A DNA stretch of 64,000 bases, taken from the NCBI RefSeq assembly GCF_050436995.1, contig NC_134755.1, positions 7,565,001 to 7,629,000 of the forward strand, in the 5' to 3' direction. Below the pieces are notes generated by a model. That model searched no databases and had not been told where the DNA came from. It was given only the letters and a program-made list of their open reading frames with translations. Positions 50,530-63,900 of the stretch are shown piece by piece; the first letter of the stretch is position 1, and each line of letters opens with the position of its first letter. The position numbers and the translations under genes were made by a program. The stretch is from Anticarsia gemmatalis. Its lineage: Eukaryota > Arthropoda > Insecta > Lepidoptera > Erebidae.

Positions 50530-52680
50530 AATGTTAGTAATTTACATAGTATCACTTTAATTTAGTTAAAAACGCACATAATATAATGTTAACGCTCAGC
50601 GTACTTTTCACGAAAAAGTCTCATTCAAATGTGAGTGAGCCTCTTAAACAGTATTGTTACTACATCTCGAGTTCTCCCACGCACGAGTGAAATGAGTTCT
50701 GTATGTTTAGGCAATGACCTCTCCATATAAGAAAATTTTGAATAATTTTATCACAACATTGTCCTCAAAAACTTAGGATATAGATATATGTACCTATCTA
50801 AGTCAAAAAACAAAAGAAGATGCTAAAATTGTTACTAGGTCAGTTATTTAATAATTCACATTTTCTATGTTTATTACCGGTACACTCACAATTTCTGCAA
50901 TAAACGCTACGTTTACGCTATTGAGATGAATGAAAGTACCTAGATAGAGAAGGATGTGCAAGTGATTAAATATGACCGACAGCAGCGACCTACTGCGATT
51001 CTTTAAAACTTGTCCCAAATGAATCACGTACCTGTTTGCTTTCTAGATAAAAGCGTTGTTATATAATAATATCGTTGGTTATAGTTGCACAGGATAACAA
51101 GAAGAAGTTATAATTTTTTTGAACCCGTATCTTAGCTGTTCTTTCACTTTTTACATGATTTCGTTCGAAGGTTTTTGTGAATAGGTGAGAACGTAATTAG
51201 TTGGTATACATCAAGTAAGTGGGTACCTACCTAACTTTAATTACACGCCTATTAGATCATAATTAGTCAGGTACAAGAATTAAATTATCCAAAAATAAAT
51301 CAAAAACGAAAGTAGGTGGCTCTTTTGAGTTTTGGATAACAATCGAGAATTTGTGAGCAAGGAGGTAATTACACAATGCAATGGACAGGTATTTCTAGAG
51401 ACATTAAGTGCAAATGCTTCATAAGTCATCCAAAATTGCCTTTTTTAATGTGCAAAGTGCACTTTTGCGAAAGAGCGCCAAATACTACTTTTTCGTAATA
51501 TCAAACCTTATAAAGTGCGACAGATTTCAATTTAGTAAGACGTGATTCCCAAGCTGTGTGATCATTTAGAAAAACCATTTCGCAATTACGTAGGTTCATC
51601 ACATATTAGTTAAATCCTAAACACAATAGTTTTTCAAGGACATTATCGACAGAGATAGCTAACATACCTGATTATGGAATAATATTCATTGGATAGGTAT
51701 TATGTAAATAAGCGCCTACCTTTTATGTAATGTAGAGCTACCATTTTTCTATGATCGATCTATCTTGTATGGCAGAAACGAATAAAAATACATTATCATA
51801 CAAAAGAAGAAATGCCAGTGACCACCAAAAGTGCAGCATTTTTTTTTAACAAAAGTGAACGTTGTGACCACGTATGCAAGTAAAAAATAAACAGGCCATC
51901 GCGGCTGGGAAGTTAGAACTTAAAATGGTTTGTTTTTTAAAGATTTGTATTCCGGTCACAACTAAGTCGTCTCGGTTCTACTCTACGACTCGCATGTAGT
52001 GAAGTTGTGACTTCTCATTTGCCATCCCCTAATCAGGAGTATTAGAACCTACGAGGTACCAATGCGCAAAGCAATGCTAAGGTATCACAAGTGGTAGCGG
52101 ATAATTTTTATGAAGTCAGGGTGATAGTTCTAGGCCCAGTTGATTTTCCAAAATGAAAAGAATAGGAAAGAATAAAAAGATAACAACTTTCAAGGTGCCA
52201 TTTAAACCCAGAACCAACCAGACCAGTTTTAACGCGCAGATACCTACCTATTACCTTAGTACGCCCAGAATTTTACCTATCACCCTGCTAGGTTTTATCT
52301 AAATCAGTTCGCTTTTAAAAAAAAAGACTAGGTAAAAGTCACTTATTTATTATGTTAGGCTCTCACGATGTACGACTAGTATTATAGTATTTTTATAGTA
52401 TATGTCAGAAACTAGAATGTAATTACGATGTACCTACTAGTTCCACTGTTACTGAGCGTTTTTTTTTTGCTATCAGAAATAATTAATCGTTGCAGAAGTT
52501 ATTATTCACCACTCCTCCCACTAAGATATAAATAATACTAAAATTTTTTTTTTATTAGTCGGCTGTATAATTTGTTGTTTTTGCTTGACATTTGCAGAAG
52601 TCACCGCACTATTAAAAAAGTCAATTTTGACAGTTCGCTCGGATTCATTGATTTCGCTAAAATCTGAATAAAATATTAAA
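50530..52680. other. Intergenic region
   Basis: About 2.15 kb between the start codons of two divergent genes. It has no supported coding exon, no recognisable repeat and no strong promoter motif, but should hold the 5' ends of both neighbours. Confidence 0.5.
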
Positions 52681-55600
52681 ATGGCAAAACAACCTGGTAA
52701 AATATATTTAGGATATGAAGATGAAGCAATTGGTGAAAAAAGCCAAACTCTAGTAAACTATACTGTCAATAAAATAGGAGGACTGCCTGTAAGTGACTAA
52801 TAATTAGTTGTATTAAATGTAGGCAATGTTATCGACCACATGCTTTGTTTTGAAATTTCTTCATTTTCTGAATTATTTTGTGCAGGACTGGCCGCCTGTA
52901 GAAAATCTACAGTTTTCACCCAAGTGTCCTTTGTGTGGATTACACAGGCTTCTTATTATTCAATGCTATGCTCCTCTTGAAAATTCAGTGTATCACCGCA
53001 CTTTATACGTTTTCGCTTGTGTTAATCCTAATTGTTGGATTCAATCTGAAAGGTAATGTATAAGATGTATTATAGCTATAAACATGATTAGATATTGAAA
53101 ATATTTGCACTCAATATTTGTGTTTTTTTCTTTGTTTGATTTTGTAAGACAGTAAACATCACCTCCATGTTTTTTTAGTTGGTTGTGTGTCCGAAGCCAG
53201 TGCCAAGAGAATTCAACAAAAGAATCTAGTGCTATTGTAGCCATGCCCAATGCTGAAACTAATTTGTCATGGTGTAATGGAGCTGATGAGTGGGATGAAA
53301 ATGATAATGACGCAGCCAATGGGAACTTTATGAATGTTGATAATGCTGCTAGTCCAAACAATGCTTTACAAAGGTATGAACATACATTCATTATTATAAA
53401 AAGAAGATAATGAAAATCTTGTGATTTTGTGCTCATAGAGCATAATCTTGGAAACTTCTAAACTTATTTAAAAAAGCTGAAGTGGTCTGCTATTTGAGAT
53501 AAAAAATATATAGTTTTGAAAGAGTATCGAATAAGTTTACATTTAAATTATAGACATAAACTATTCATATAAACATGTGCAATTCCCTTTTGCAGGAATT
53601 CAGATGAAGACGAGGAGAGTAATTCATTTGAACTTGAATCAGTAGAACAAGCACTTGGCAATCTTCAAGTGTATGATGCTCACAATGCCAACATGTCTCC
53701 AATGCAAGGTATGTCTTAGCAATATCATAGAAATTAATAAAATATTATGTCACTTTAGCCAATTCAATTTAAACATATGGAAAGACAGGTGATTTAATTT
53801 ATTATTGCTAAAGGAAATGGTAGTACATTTAATATTTTACAAACTTTTTACACACAAACTTTTATGGGAACAGAAAATTAGAAAAGCAAACATCTTTAAC
53901 TAGACCTTCTCACTTTACTTTTTGAGGAAAAGCCACTGTGCAATCTTTATATTAAAGTATTATTCTAATATTTCAGGAGCAGTTGGTGCAATTGGTGCCC
54001 CAGCAGCTGCAGCTGAGTTAGAAGGTGGTGATGAACCGGGACTTGTGACTGTAGACACACCCACGGCACCTACCAATGATATTGAAGCTTTACTGCATCA
54101 AGTAAGTAAGACAGTTTGCATACTTAAGCATGATTTTGTATTTTTGTATCAATTTTTGTTGTAAATTACAAACTTTAAACATATCTGAAGCTAATTTAAT
54201 GACAAACTACTACAGTTTAATGTATAATAGAATACGGGAATTAACGCGAACACGCATTTTACCTTAAAATGCCTAACGTTTCGGCGCAGGTTGCACTCGC
54301 CGTGGTCCCAGGCTGACTGTATTCTATTATACATTAAACATGCAACGCGAGAGTTTAAAAGTTATGAAACTACTACAGTGCTATTCGTCCCATGAGAGTC
54401 ACAAGTACAATATGAAAAGGTTCCAGTAACTACAATCCTAAGTAGTAGGAGCCCATTGAAAGGAGAAACTAATTTAACTCTATAATTCTTATTTAATATT
54501 TAAAGTCATTCAATGGAGTAGTATATAACCATTTTAGATAGTAAGTGTAAATAAAAAACTGTCATTTTATTAATTTCATTAATGTTGCAGACTGCAGAGC
54601 TGCCTCCAGATTTACGAAGTCGATTAATGTGTGGACCAATGCAATTCGTGCCGAAATTTATTTATGTTGAAGAAGAATGGGACAAGTCAGCCCGGAATGA
54701 TGATAGAGTTACTGATTTGATCAATAAGTACAAGAGGGAGAATGGTAAGTTAGCTTACAGCCTTAGTTAGCTTACCTTCAACTGGTACTGGACCAAATCT
54801 CTATTTAATAACATACTTACAATTTCATACCCTCATATATGTATATGTATATAAGATTGGAAAAGCAAACATATTTATTTGGAACTAGCTGACCTTTGTT
54901 TTCTCTGCATAGAAACCTTTCCCATGTCTTGAAGACAATTTCACAAAAACAATAAGTCGAATTGGTTATTTAATTTAATTTTTATATTTGGTTGTATAAA
55001 TTTTTAACAAGATTGAAGACTTACAATAATAGCTTAACTAGAAGTGGGTACTAAATACAAGCACACCTTATGTGAAATAACTTTTCTTATTTTCAGAATA
55101 CGAAGCTTGTGTACAAGATAGTTATGGTGGAGGCCCTGGTTTAGAAGATGAAGCCTATGAAGAGGCCGCTCCTCTGCATGGAGATAGGCTGTTCCATGCA
55201 TTCCTCACGCGTTTACGTAGTAATCCAGGCCAAATACTCAGGTGAATATTGTAATGAAAGTAACATAGATGAAATTATAATGGACGTCTGACCATATAAT
55301 GTTATTAAATTACATTTGAATGTTTAAATCATCATCATGCTGCAACCTTGCCTGTCTGATACTTTCCTAGATCAGTTCTTGAAGGTATGCAATGTCCCCA
55401 ACCAGTACTTGGCCAGACTAGGCCTTAGACGTACGACGTAGACTCAAGGCCTTACCCCTCCCTCAGGAGGATCAGGAGACCTTTGCCCAGCAGTAGGACA
55501 TTAATGGGTTAAATTTATTATTTATAAATTTTTATTTATGTTTTTATAAATTTCCAGGTATTCTCGAGAGGAACGTCCTCTTCTCGGCGCGCGATTGCGA

Positions 55601-55846
55601 AGCACCGCGAGCACGCCGGAGTCACCAAGTGTGCCAAGAATCTGCACTCGTTGTGGCTCAAGACTCATCTGCGAGCTGCAACTAGTACCGGAATTCACAG
55701 AAACATTACGTTTACTTCCGGCAAACACGTCTCTTGCTCATCTACATTTCCTTTCTGTCCTCATTTTCACTTGCTCACAAAGTTGTTGGCAATCAACTGA
55801 TACTCTTGTTAAAGAATTTGTTGTTTTCCAACCTGAAGTTGTTTAG
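52681..55846 (+). CDS. PDCD2L: Programmed cell death protein 2-like (Drosophila trus orthologue)
   Basis: Eight exons in phase: 52681-52788, 52886-53052, 53179-53373, 53596-53708, 53977-54101, 54591-54744, 55097-55241 and 55558-55846, giving 431 residues. The N-terminus IYLGYEDEAIG... KIGGLPDWPP and the following CPLCG ... QCYAPLENSVYHRTLYVFAC form the PDCD2 N-terminal zinc-binding part, then SWLCVRSQC. A long acidic and Ala/Gly-rich linker follows. The C-terminal PDCD2_C domain has QILRYSR, RICTRCGSRLICELQLVP and LIFTCSQSCW. The spacing of the Cys pairs fits PDCD2L rather than PDCD2, as there is no MYND finger. PDCD2-family proteins are dedicated chaperones for ribosomal protein uS5 and act in 40S maturation and export. 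The start codon is in a good context (TAAAATGG). Confidence 0.95.
54216..54338. mobile_element. Small palindromic element in a PDCD2L intron
   Basis: TTTAATGTATAATAGAATAC at 54216-54235 is repeated exactly inverted at 54319-54338 (a 20-base perfect terminal inverted repeat). Between them lies a G+C-richer core including TTTCGGCGCAGGTTGCACTC, words I remember from lepidopteran repeats. A 12-base direct repeat, AAACTACTACAG, occurs at 54204-54215 and again at about 54366-54377. It is a MITE-like or hairpin element. Confidence 0.75.
55330..55515 (-). repeat. Inverted copy of a lepidopteran interspersed repeat
   Basis: Its right end, CCTTTGCCCAGCAGTAGGACA, is the reverse complement of the diagnostic block in the repeats at 4826 and 41890. 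It extends further left (ATCATCATGCTGCAACCTTGCC ...). It lies in the last PDCD2L intron, about 40 bases before the last exon's acceptor. Confidence 0.7.
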
Positions 55847-58292
55847 ATATTTCTGTCTTAACACTTACTTATACAGGTGTTTTTAACTTGGATTTTATCT
55901 GTATAGGCAGCCGAAATACAAAGCAAAACTATCTAAGAAACAAAATTATGATCTGTTTCGGCGCATTCGAGTACCGTGCTTAATACTGAGTTGATTGAAA
56001 AAAGTTTTACTGCACCAACTCATAAATGTCCCAACGTGGATTTATAAGACTATCATGCCAAAAAAAACTACAGAAAACAGATTAAGGTCCAAGTAAAATA
56101 AAATACACTCTCATTCTTGAAAATCAAAATTCCGTCTCCTCTTCATCCCATTTTGAGATTAGTTGTAGTATTGTAAGGAATACGAACACTATGACCACGA
56201 ATTAAACACAGCGTAATTTGAAATGTTTCAATGAACTAACTCACAGTGTATGTTGCGACGTACAGAAACTGCCACGACAATACATAAAAATAGTTACACC
56301 ATTTCACCCTAGTCTTTCTAATTTAGAGCTTATGGGAACTATATTTTGCATTATATAAAAATAAATTAGATATTTATGAAATGAACACTTGCAAAACATT
56401 ATAAATAGGTAAAAGTTATGTTGCTTAGTTATGAACTCAACATTTTCTAAGTCTATAAATAATACTTGTTATTTTGAAAATATTTTTGTCTATTGTGGAC
56501 TATTAAATAACCCAAAATTGATTATACCTTGGAATCGTGTAGCTTAGTTAAGATCGTTTTTAGAAGTACTTTTAAATCTTAACCCTTTTTTAAAGAAATC
56601 GACGTAGAGTGTTATTTAATCCACCGTCTTTTCATAAACTCTACTTAGAATTATGTGACATCATGATTATATTCCTAATAAAAAGTCGCACCTTCCATAA
56701 ATCGCGAATTTACTGCTTTTATTATTATGTACCTACTTTATGTAGAAATCGATGTGTTTAGGATGGTATTTTAAACAACTACTTGTAACGGATGGTAAAC
56801 TTAAAATGTCCATGGATAACTGCCAGTTAGATCTAAGTTACGATTATGTACTATTATAGGAAAATATAATCTTGACTGTAAAAAAATAGCTACTTAAGAC
56901 ATTATATTGCTGCTTCAAAAGTAATAATATTATATTTCAAAATCATAATTTACGAATATTATCTCAAGTCAATAAATCTAAAAAGTCACTGGACTACAGT
57001 ATAAAACTAAATGTTTGTGACGAATATTTAAAAAATATTTATGTTATTATGTTCTTAAGAGCGAAATATTGTTGGTAATAACTTATTTATTATAATAATT
57101 GTATTTCTTACTTGATATAAGACAGATAAATCATTTTTATGATGACTAAAGTTGATACTTTTGTTACATTATGTAACTAAGTTTCAGCGAAGCATTTTAT
57201 TTAGCTATAAGTCTAATTTCTTGAACTAAAATTATACATGAATAATTAGAAAGCTGTGATTTTACTCTTAGATACTGATTAGATGTCATTAAAAATCTGT
57301 TTTCCGGCCCATGAGTTCATAATTATAACTATCAAATAGTCAATCACTACTTAATAACAACTTTTATTAATATATTACATGTTAGTCAATATTAATTTGC
57401 ATTATTATTTTGAACCCTCCTATCGGTACTCACCTATACCTACCAATATATTCCAACAACTCAGAGAGCCGGCAATAAATATTATATTCAGCAGAAGTCT
57501 CCCTGTTTGCTACAGAACGTATCTAAATTTTGTACATACAGTTATTATAATCGAGTTAAATGCCACCAAGGCTCTCTACTAAGTTGTTGGACTACAATGA
57601 TCATCGTCAGAGTAGCATCGTTGCTCTGCAAAGCCGCAAAGCTACGGTTCAATTAGAACCAAATTCGGTAAGCTAGCTATCTGATCTGGATCTATTATCA
57701 AGCTTGTTAACCCAATATCTCTGCGGATCGATTGCATTCTCTAGGCATATGCCACAGATTCCAATAAGATGGTATAGGTACCCTTCAACGGAGCTAATGA
57801 AAGACTATGTTTTTATACCTATACCGAGTGTGTTATAGGTACCTTTATGCATAACCTTCATTTTATCTCCTGAAATAGTAGGTAGGTCTATCAGGCAGAC
57901 CTGATGGCGGCTGTACACATTTTGACACATTTTTTCTGGGAGAAGCGTATACTTCTAGTTTTATTAGTTAAACAAATATTAGCACACTTCTTTCTTAATG
58001 AACTGATGTTTTACTTTGTCCATTCCATTGATATTTTAGTCGACTATAAGCACTAGAGTCGATTATTGAGGTTAGAAACACACTTTTCTGACATATCGTG
58101 CAATCCCGACCAAGAGGCCCAATTTTTTATCTGTGCGCTCGTTTTCCATAAATGAATCGGTGCGGCGAGGCGGCGACATAGAAAGACTATCAATTTTCGT
58201 GAGTCAAATTGTAAATCTAGACTAGAAGTACCTAATTATCGTTTGTTGTTCGAACGATATTTTATCACGCTTTTTAAATTAACACAAAGAAC
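55847..58292. other. PDCD2L 3' region and intergenic DNA
   Basis: A+T-rich, with no supported gene. The open frame at plus 57379-57582 shows no domain. The p23 promoter should lie in the last few hundred bases; the more G+C-rich GAATCGGTGCGGCGAGGCGG at about 58153 is a plausible part of it. Confidence 0.45.
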
Positions 58293-58793
58293 ATGTCTAG
58301 CGAAACTCCAGTCCCTCCCCCCGTTTTATGGGCTCAACGCAAACTAGACGTTATTCTCACGTTTAGCATCGAATCCAAAGACCCAACTATTAAAATAGAA
58401 AAAGACTCCGTTTATTTTAAGGGCGTCAGTGCATCAGACAATAAAGTACATGAAGTAACCATACCATTATATGACTCTGTGGTACCTGAAACTAGCGGCT
58501 TCGTAAATAAAGGCAGATGTATAGAAATGGTACTTCGCAAAGAGAAGAAAGACGCTTCTTACTGGCCATCACTAACAAAAGATAAAAAGAAACCACACTA
58601 CCTCAAGGTAGATTTTAATAAGTGGATAGATGAAGATGATGAAGAAGAGAATGGTGGTGACAATGCTTTGGACCTTGAAGAACTACTCCGATCAATGGGT
58701 GGCGGCGGCGGTGCTGGTGACAAGGCAGACAAACCCTCATTCGATGACTTAGAAACTGATTCGGATGATGAAAACCTACCTGATCTTGAATGA
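58293..58793 (+). CDS. PTGES3: Hsp90 co-chaperone p23 (PTGES3-like)
   Basis: A single uninterrupted frame of 166 residues. A CS domain covers about residues 7-110: PPPVLWAQRKLDVILTFSIE, SVYFKG, IPLYDSV and the p23 signature WPSLTKDKKK...LKVDFNKWIDEDDEEE. The acidic, flexible tail (ending DSDDENLPDLE) with a poly-Gly run is typical of p23. The protein binds ATP-bound Hsp90 and stabilises the closed state that holds client proteins. It has no intron; if relatives have introns this copy could be a retrogene, but there is no poly-A tract and the frame is intact. AATAAA follows 66 bases after the stop codon. It converges with the gene on the other strand. Confidence 0.96.
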   Translation: MSSETPVPPPVLWAQRKLDVILTFSIESKDPTIKIEKDSVYFKGVSASDNKVHEVTIPLYDSVVPETSGFVNKGRCIEMVLRKEKKDASYWPSLTKDKKKPHYLKVDFNKWIDEDDEEENGGDNALDLEELLRSMGGGGGAGDKADKPSFDDLETDSDDENLPDLE

Positions 58794-58858
58794 GACGTTG
58801 GTGACTATATTTGTTTAATGCATGGAAAGTACATTATGTATAAGGTTTTTACAGTTAT

Positions 58859-58864
58859 AATAAA
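58859..58864 (+). terminator. Polyadenylation signal of p23
   Basis: AATAAA, 66 bases after the p23 stop codon, gives a short 3' UTR. Confidence 0.7.
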
Positions 58865-59929
58865 ACCATTGATAAAATTATATATGTTAAATTCATTTCA
58901 TTTATGGATGTTTGCCTCTGTATTACACAATGCATTTTAATTTCAAGGAACTTAGCAAATTGAAATCTGTAGCTAGGAAACTAATATTTAAATATATATA
59001 AGAAGAGTTAAGTAGCAAGATGTTTTTTTACTGTGATCCCTTACAACATTATTTAAAGCTTAGAATACCTTAGCTCAAAATTAAGAAACTTGTCAATCTT
59101 AGTAGAATTTGTACGGTTAAATTAAAGCTTTAAGATTCAGTCTCAATATAGAATTTACTATAGATTATGGCATTTTATTTTTTATATATTTATTCTATTA
59201 CAATATGTAACACAATTTTACTCCAACATAAAAAATACAACATGTTCACAATATCAAGAATATTCTAGTTCAATGTTACCGAAAAGTGATTTACTGATAA
59301 CACTGTGGTTGATAGGAAGTGGTGAAAAAATATCCAGAACTTGTGTTAAAATCCCATTAATACATCAATATACAGGATATCCTTATGTTTTATTGATCAG
59401 TGACTTGGTTGCTAGGTGACTATTTTTTATTTGATGCAGATGGTCTAATGCAGCCTTTATGAATTTTATATGAAGTAAGACTCCTAGAATTGTCTTAAAT
59501 CAATATCATATGAAAATTTCTGAAACAACTTGCAAAACAATTATATTGTGGTGCAATTCATAAATTTGAAAAAGACTGACTTAATGTCAACTGTACCAAG
59601 TTTCTTAAAGAAGCTCTGATGGTTTATGATTAGGAATATATTTGATTTACTCAGTCTTGAAGAGTTCATAAGGTTATTACGACCGATTACACATCGGAGT
59701 ATTTTCGGCGCCAACAAACTCAACGTTTACATAAACGTAGTATCTCTGGCATGACGTCACAACTATCTCAAAGGTACGGTCTACAACCAATCTAAATAAT
59801 GATAGGCGTACTTAATATCACACCCGTTACACCCGAACGTGTAGGCAGACGTGTGTATAATACAGCCGCGTATCGCCATTAACAATGGTAGTCCCATGTA
59901 ATAGGCAGCGAGGCATTTGCCATACCAGA

Positions 59930-60085
59930 CACATTACAATATTCCGGACTACTACTGAGAATAATCTAACATAAATTAGAAAAAGTTTAATAGTACTGTT
60001 CGACCTGAGAATCGATCGCAGAACCTCGTGGCCAGCAGTGGAACACATGTCACTACCGCGCCACAGAGGCTGTCAGCCAAAATAT
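59930..60085 (-). mobile_element. Diverged tRNA-derived SINE, reverse orientation
   Basis: On the minus strand: CCTCTGTGGCGCGGTAGTG (A-box region), then CGATCGATTCTCAGGTCG (degraded B-box), then a body with TTTTTCTAATTTATG. The same order and words as at 32030-32190, so the two are members of one family. Limits are approximate. Confidence 0.65.
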
Positions 60086-60489
60086 CGACCGACGGGTTTT
60101 CTAGCCCTCCAAGAAATGGAAGTAAATTTAACTATTGCTTAGAGTGAGAATCAGGATTTTGATAGTATGATTCAGAGACAACTTTAGCTCTGATATAAAG
60201 AGCCTGAAAAAACTACAGCACTTACCCTACTATTAGCTACTATCGCAGCGCCACAGTAGACATTATTTTGGTTTGAAGTCATCTTGGTACTGGCAATACA
60301 TATCAGACTGGTAAATAATGTGATCTCAAAATTATTAGACTGGAAAGAATCTAATGGAATATAGCCGTAAGTACTGAGAAAAGAAAGACTTTTACTGCTC
60401 CCTAAATCCATATACCATTTATCTAAGATTTGACCTCGTGGCACAAAAACTTATCAAACATTAATGGAATAATAATATTGTATAGGTCC

Positions 60490-60575
60490 CTATTGAAGTA
60501 CCCACTTAGATCACACATTTTATTTTCTGCATGGGAATCGACCCCACGACCTAAACCTTAATTTTCAAAATTGTT
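60490..60575 (-). mobile_element. SINE fragment
   Basis: On the minus strand the B-box-like GGTCGATTCCCATGCAGA is followed by a short body. Only the 3' half of the tRNA-like head remains. Confidence 0.45.
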
Positions 60576-60944
60576 GTACTATACTTAAGGCCAGCTTTAC
60601 AGTTAGATCTAAGTCAGATCTTTCTGCTAAACAAAATGACAATAGATGTATTAAAACAACTGTCAAAATTCCTTTTGATAAACTATCTGATAGATATTTA
60701 GAAGTTGCGAAACCGGGCGTTTTATTGTTATTAGTATGTAGGTAATTACTCTATTTTTTTACCTCAATATTACCGACTTAGTAATAGGAAAGTCTATCGG
60801 CGATAGCCTGCCTAAATATCTTGAAAAATATACAGCTCACACTCATTATCGGCTGGGCTATATGTGTCTGAGCCATCAAAAAAGCTATTACAGAGTAGGG
60901 GTTGAAACCAAATAAAAAAAACGTATAGTGTTTCCTATTTTCTT

Positions 60945-63900
60945 TTATTTAGATCTTTCAGATACGGATGCCGATACGCTATAAAGATGGAATTGCTGCC
61001 CATGTCTTCGAATGTTTAACGTTAGTGCCATGCAGTAAATAAGTCTGTTGAGGCTCTCACATTTCAACATGTACGCGGCTCCCTGACCGGGACTAAACAC
61101 CGGTGCGCCGTGACTTTGGCAATCAAACATAAAGTACGATGCGCCAGTCTTCCCAAAAGCCAAATTTTTTGTTGGACTTGTCAAAACTCCAAGAGTATGT
61201 TTCTCGAAAAAGTAAATAAGTGCTTTGGCTAAATTAAATCTGTCAGGATATATGTTATACACGAATCCAAAAATAACTTTTTCGAATTTAAATGAAAATG
61301 AATAAGGAAACATGTCGTCGAATTTGCTATCTAATTTTTCAATTTCAACTTCGTGGTTCGGTTGATTACCAACTCTGCCCATGTATTTCTTGTGATATTT
61401 GTCACCTCCGATAACTATTCCATCGAGGAATCCACCAGTCCATGCGCTTAGATTACACGCTTGCGTCATGCCAATGGCAAGTACAGACGTAGCTACATAT
61501 TGCTTACCGCGATTAATCTCATCAAATCGTTTATCCAGCGGATGTATAGTTCCCCATAAGGAATATAAGTCTCCGGGGAACTCAATGTCCCAGTCTTTCC
61601 ACATAGTTTTCGGGAGTCCTCTTTCTAAGCCCATATCGTTTGTAGGAGCCATGCGAGACCAAGGTATAAATTCAATATTTAACCAGTACATCTTCTCGTC
61701 GACAACGGGTCTTATTCTTCTTCGTTTCAAATAAGGTAAATTAGGATTATCGTCTGGTTTGAATAGTGGACTAAGCCTATAGTTCAGTGCAGAACTTCTA
61801 GGTGCAGTCTTGATCGAAGTTAGTTCAAATGTGTAAAATTCGGGATCATCTGCTGTTTGGCAGGGTAATACTTTTCTTATGCGTTTAATAAGAGCATCTA
61901 GTGATCGATATAATGTCCAAGTGGCGACCGGACTGCCTTTTTTAGAAGGTTTACTACTATCTACGTCATCTTTCTGTGGCTCTTCACTGGGTGGCGGATA
62001 CGGATCAAACAGATGGTAATATCCTTCCGTTAAACAGATAACCATACTGCAATGTGGATATCTTATAATAACATATCGGAGTCTTCTTAGCACCGCTCTT
62101 AAATATTGCTCTAATCTTTTCTCTGGATTTTCGTTGACAACGAGTATCTTTTTAATATTTATGTTGATAAACTTGCCATCGAGAATAACATTTTTGATGA
62201 CTCTCTTTTCACAAACGCTGAGATTGGTTGCCTTTTCATGTATTTCAAGGCCTTTCTCTATGCATGTATCCACCATGACTTGACTCCATGTTCTGATAGG
62301 ATGCATGGCTGCCATTAACATAGCTATGAGGCTGACGAAATGGCAGGATTTAACATCTGTACTTGGTTTTCTGTCACTAAGTGCGGTTGTTCCTTCTATC
62401 CTGTATATGCCATCGACTCGCTGATAACCAACGACTATCGGGCCAGAAGGTATTGAGTCATCAATAGAACTCTTTCTAGACTCATCTTCCTTTGTAATAG
62501 TTGTTTTAGATTTTCCGGATTTCGGTCTACGAGTTTCATAATCGTAGTCTTCCGGCAGTTTGTCACGAGGTTCTCTCAACAGCTTCCTTACTAAAATTCT
62601 GCTGAGAATAAATTGTTGGTCTTCAGTTTTCCCGTCCTTGTTATACAAGATCCTGAAAAACAAGAAGATAGTAAAGAGATTGCTGCTACTGGTTCCTTCT
62701 ATGGTTCATCAATTCACTTGTGAGGATAAAAGAACTAAAACCTAAAATAAATCTAATTTATCTCGAAAATCTTAAAAATATATACAAAAAAATATTTCCC
62801 GTAATTACCTGCTCACAAGATCGTGTAACGAACGGAATCGCAAGAAACAAGCTTTCCCAGATTTCCCGCGTTTCACTTCCCTCAAGCCCATCGCATTGCA
62901 AGGACTGCCATCGAATAAGTAGTACAGGCCTCCTCTCTTGAAGATCGCACAACTGTAGGTAGCAGTTGTAACCATTCCTCTATCAAATCTGCTGAAGAAT
63001 TTTCGTTCTAACACGTCTTCTAGTTGCCAACTGGGACCCTCACCGACAACGTCAATGTTGGCGTGATAAGCCTGTAAAGTACATCACAGTTTATTATTAG
63101 TAACTTTTACTATCAAGTCGAAGGTTTTAAACCAGGGGACAGGAAATTTCATGCAAGCCAGGCGAAACTGTGTTACTCACTTGATGTCCAATCGCAATTT
63201 TCGGTATAATATGGACTGGAGCAAGTTGAAACTTCTGCTGTTTATTATCATGTAGCCTCTTAGCGGTATCAACCACAAAATTAACGATACTGGAGGTCCA
63301 AGTATTAATAGTATACTTGTACGACGTCACTATTGCCATGATCGCACCAAATGGTAAGATATCCAAGGAGTTTGTGGCACCCGGATCAGAGAGGGCGCTA
63401 CTTCCGCGTACCATCTGCGACCTGTCTGGTAAATCCTTAAAATTACTCGGATTCGCGAGTTCTTGTTCAACATCTACGTCTATTTCGTGTTCTGCTAGGG
63501 GTGGCGTCATTTTTTTGCGAATTTGTCTCAGCTTGAACCTAGCTTGAGCGTCTTGTGTCAGCAGGACACGACGATCCACATTCTTAGGCGGCAGTGTCTG
63601 GACTTCGTCTTCTACAATTTGAATCGGTATTGCCAGCTGAAATGTAAAATATGATTTAGTTCGGGCGACATTTCATATACACAGAAGGATAAAAATTACG
63701 CACATCGGCGTCAAAATCATTCCCAACATCTCTCGTTTAGAAATGTTGCGAATGCGTTTGACGTCTCCAATGTACTTAACAGTTAGCTGCCATTTGGCTT
63801 TTTAAAGTAAAAAGGAAGAAAACGTATTTGTTTTAAATGAGGTGTGTTATAAAATTAAAACCTAATGAAATCGTAAACGCCACCACAGAAGAAGTTACCA

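Larger units (their letters stand above)
58865..60944. other. Convergent intergenic region with SINE remains
   Basis: No supported gene. The open frames on minus 59541-59723, 59827-60048 and 60184-60444 have no domains, and the second lies in a SINE. SINE relics are at 59930-60085 and 60490-60575. Confidence 0.5.

Noticed and set aside
59827..60048. 73-codon frame on the minus strand
   Set aside because: It lies within a tRNA-derived SINE remnant.
61399..61734. 111-codon frame on the plus strand
   Set aside because: It is the antisense shadow of the large minus-strand coding exon.
63776..63795. Acceptor at AAAAAG upstream of 63786 in the triple-domain gene
   Set aside because: It reads into a stop in the required phase; the next AG (exon start 63786) keeps the frame.
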